Assembly (NCBI GenBank): GCA_016721875.1
Contig: JADKHG010000003.1
Coordinates: forward strand, 62,001-126,000
DNA length: 64,000 nucleotides
Reading direction: 5' to 3'
From: Sphingomonadales bacterium
GTDB lineage: Bacteria; Pseudomonadota; Alphaproteobacteria; Sphingomonadales; Sphingomonadaceae
Each line of letters begins with the position of its first letter. Within the stretch, counting starts at the first letter, position 1. Positions 63,385 through 64,000 of this stretch are shown piece by piece. The notes under the pieces are model-generated. The model ran no database searches. It was given only the letters and a program-made list of their open reading frames with translations, and had not been told where the DNA came from. The position numbers and the translations under genes were made by a program.

Positions 63385-64000
63385 TCAGGCAGTAGACCCC
63401 TGTTTATCATGCTTTAACAAAGAATGGTAAACAGGATCGTAACGCAAAACATTGTGCTGCCAGTTGCGTTCAGCGGCCACAAAAGCACGGGCGTCTGCAC
63501 GGCGTTTTTCCCATAATTTGCGATCACCCAGCAATTTTTCAACCGAGCGAGCAAGGTCTGCCGGGTCGTCGGGAGCAAATAACGCGCCGGTTTTGCCATC
63601 TTCGATCAGTTCACGGTGCCCGCCTACGCTTGAGGCCGCAACCAGCCGCCCCTGCGCCATTGCCTCCAGCGGCTTCAGCGGTGTCACCAGATCGGTCAGC
63701 CGCATCGACTTGCGCGGATATACCAAGATGTCGACAAGGCTGTAATAACGCTCAACCTCCGAATGCGGAACGCGGCCGACGAAGTGGATGCGGTCGCGCG
63801 CCGGGGAAGCCTCAGCCTGTGCGCGCAGAGTCGATTCCATCGGTCCTCCACCAACGAGCAACAACTGTGCGTCCGCAGCTGCACCTTGCATCAACGGCAT
63901 CGCCGCTATCAGATCATCGATGCCTTCATAGTCATAAAAGCTGCCAATATAGCCGAGCACGGTCTTGCCGGTCAGGCCGAGCTTTGCCGCCAGCTCTGCG
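63385..64000 (-). CDS. GT4-family glycosyltransferase, C-terminal fragment (XrtA/PEP-CTERM-type)
   Basis: The last 205 codons of a glycosyltransferase whose N-terminus lies beyond the right edge. VLGYIGSFYDYEGIDDLIAAMPLM opens the C-terminal Rossmann domain, then LLLVGGGPMESTLRAQAE, FVGRVPHSEVERYYSLVDILVYPRKSMRLTDLVTPLKPLEAMAQGRLVAASSVGGHRELI. The TPLKPLEAMA motif and overall sequence are like the glycosyltransferases coupled to exosortase XrtA in exopolysaccharide clusters (TIGR04063 type), from memory. The family call is firm; the pathway link is inference. Confidence 0.85.
   Translation of the reverse strand, partial: AELAAKLGLTGKTVLGYIGSFYDYEGIDDLIAAMPLMQGAAADAQLLLVGGGPMESTLRAQAEASPARDRIHFVGRVPHSEVERYYSLVDILVYPRKSMRLTDLVTPLKPLEAMAQGRLVAASSVGGHRELIEDGKTGALFAPDDPADLARSVEKLLGDRKLWEKRRADARAFVAAERNWQHNVLRYDPVYHSLLKHDKQGSTA

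Overview
The window looks like chromosomal DNA of a Sphingomonadales alphaproteobacterium (Sphingopyxis/Sphingorhabdus-like). The pointers are high GC, the gene order rpmF-plsX-fabH-ihfA-merR, a class I lysyl-tRNA synthetase, paired TerS/TerL genes at the left edge, and an XrtA/PEP-CTERM-type glycosyltransferase at the right edge. The genus is inference; no rRNA or marker gene settles it.

Layout. 1-671: start of a phage or gene-transfer-agent packaging cluster (TerL, TerS). 0.8-10.6 kb: housekeeping and membrane genes (GST, DUF2339, YqaA, VOC, lnt, metK, DUF1761, trmB). 10.9-28.0 kb: the outstanding locus, a giant repetitive surface protein followed 6 bp later by a 1,168-residue outer-membrane beta-barrel protein. 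The surface protein has a CshA/GEVED-like head, DUF11 domains, 24 tandem copies of a 312-bp unit, 205-residue Ig-like double repeats, SdrD-B-like domains and a possible OmpA-like tail. If all indels are repaired it reads as one frame of about 4,520 codons. 28-36 kb: an unknown gene, a LytS/LytTR two-component pair, thiSG, aroQ-accBC, a VanX-like dipeptidase and an RcnB-like protein. 36-44 kb: secreted hydrolases, a prolyl-hydroxylase-like oxygenase, a rhodanese, a TPR metalloprotease and a desaturase. 44-47 kb: lysS-DUF1003-corA. 47-51 kb: a DinG-like helicase, a SixA-like phosphatase and a GNAT enzyme. 51.1-55.2 kb: a four-gene peptide-ligase/proteasome-like operon (circularly permuted ATP-grasp, alpha-E, transglutaminase, Anbu). 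55.2-58.2 kb: rpmF-plsX-fabH-ihfA-merR on the minus strand. 58.4-64 kb: MAPEG, an orphan gene, an MBL-fold hydrolase, a divergent S24-repressor/small-HTH pair with clear operators and an SOS-type box, a membrane protein and the edge glycosyltransferase.

Data quality. About ten genes, including fabH, aroQ and trmB, contain single-base indels, mostly one base missing from a doubled base or homopolymer, and repairing them restores exact family lengths. I read these as uncorrected sequencing or assembly errors and give the full repaired spans. The first 16 copies of the 312-bp array carry many indels; the last eight show none by eye.

Mobile and repeat content: two ~260-bp MITE-like elements with TA flanks, two copies of an 80-bp inverted-repeat element, and two GC-rich palindromic elements embedded in the coding sequences of lnt and the helicase. 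I saw no tRNA, rRNA, CRISPR array or transposase gene.
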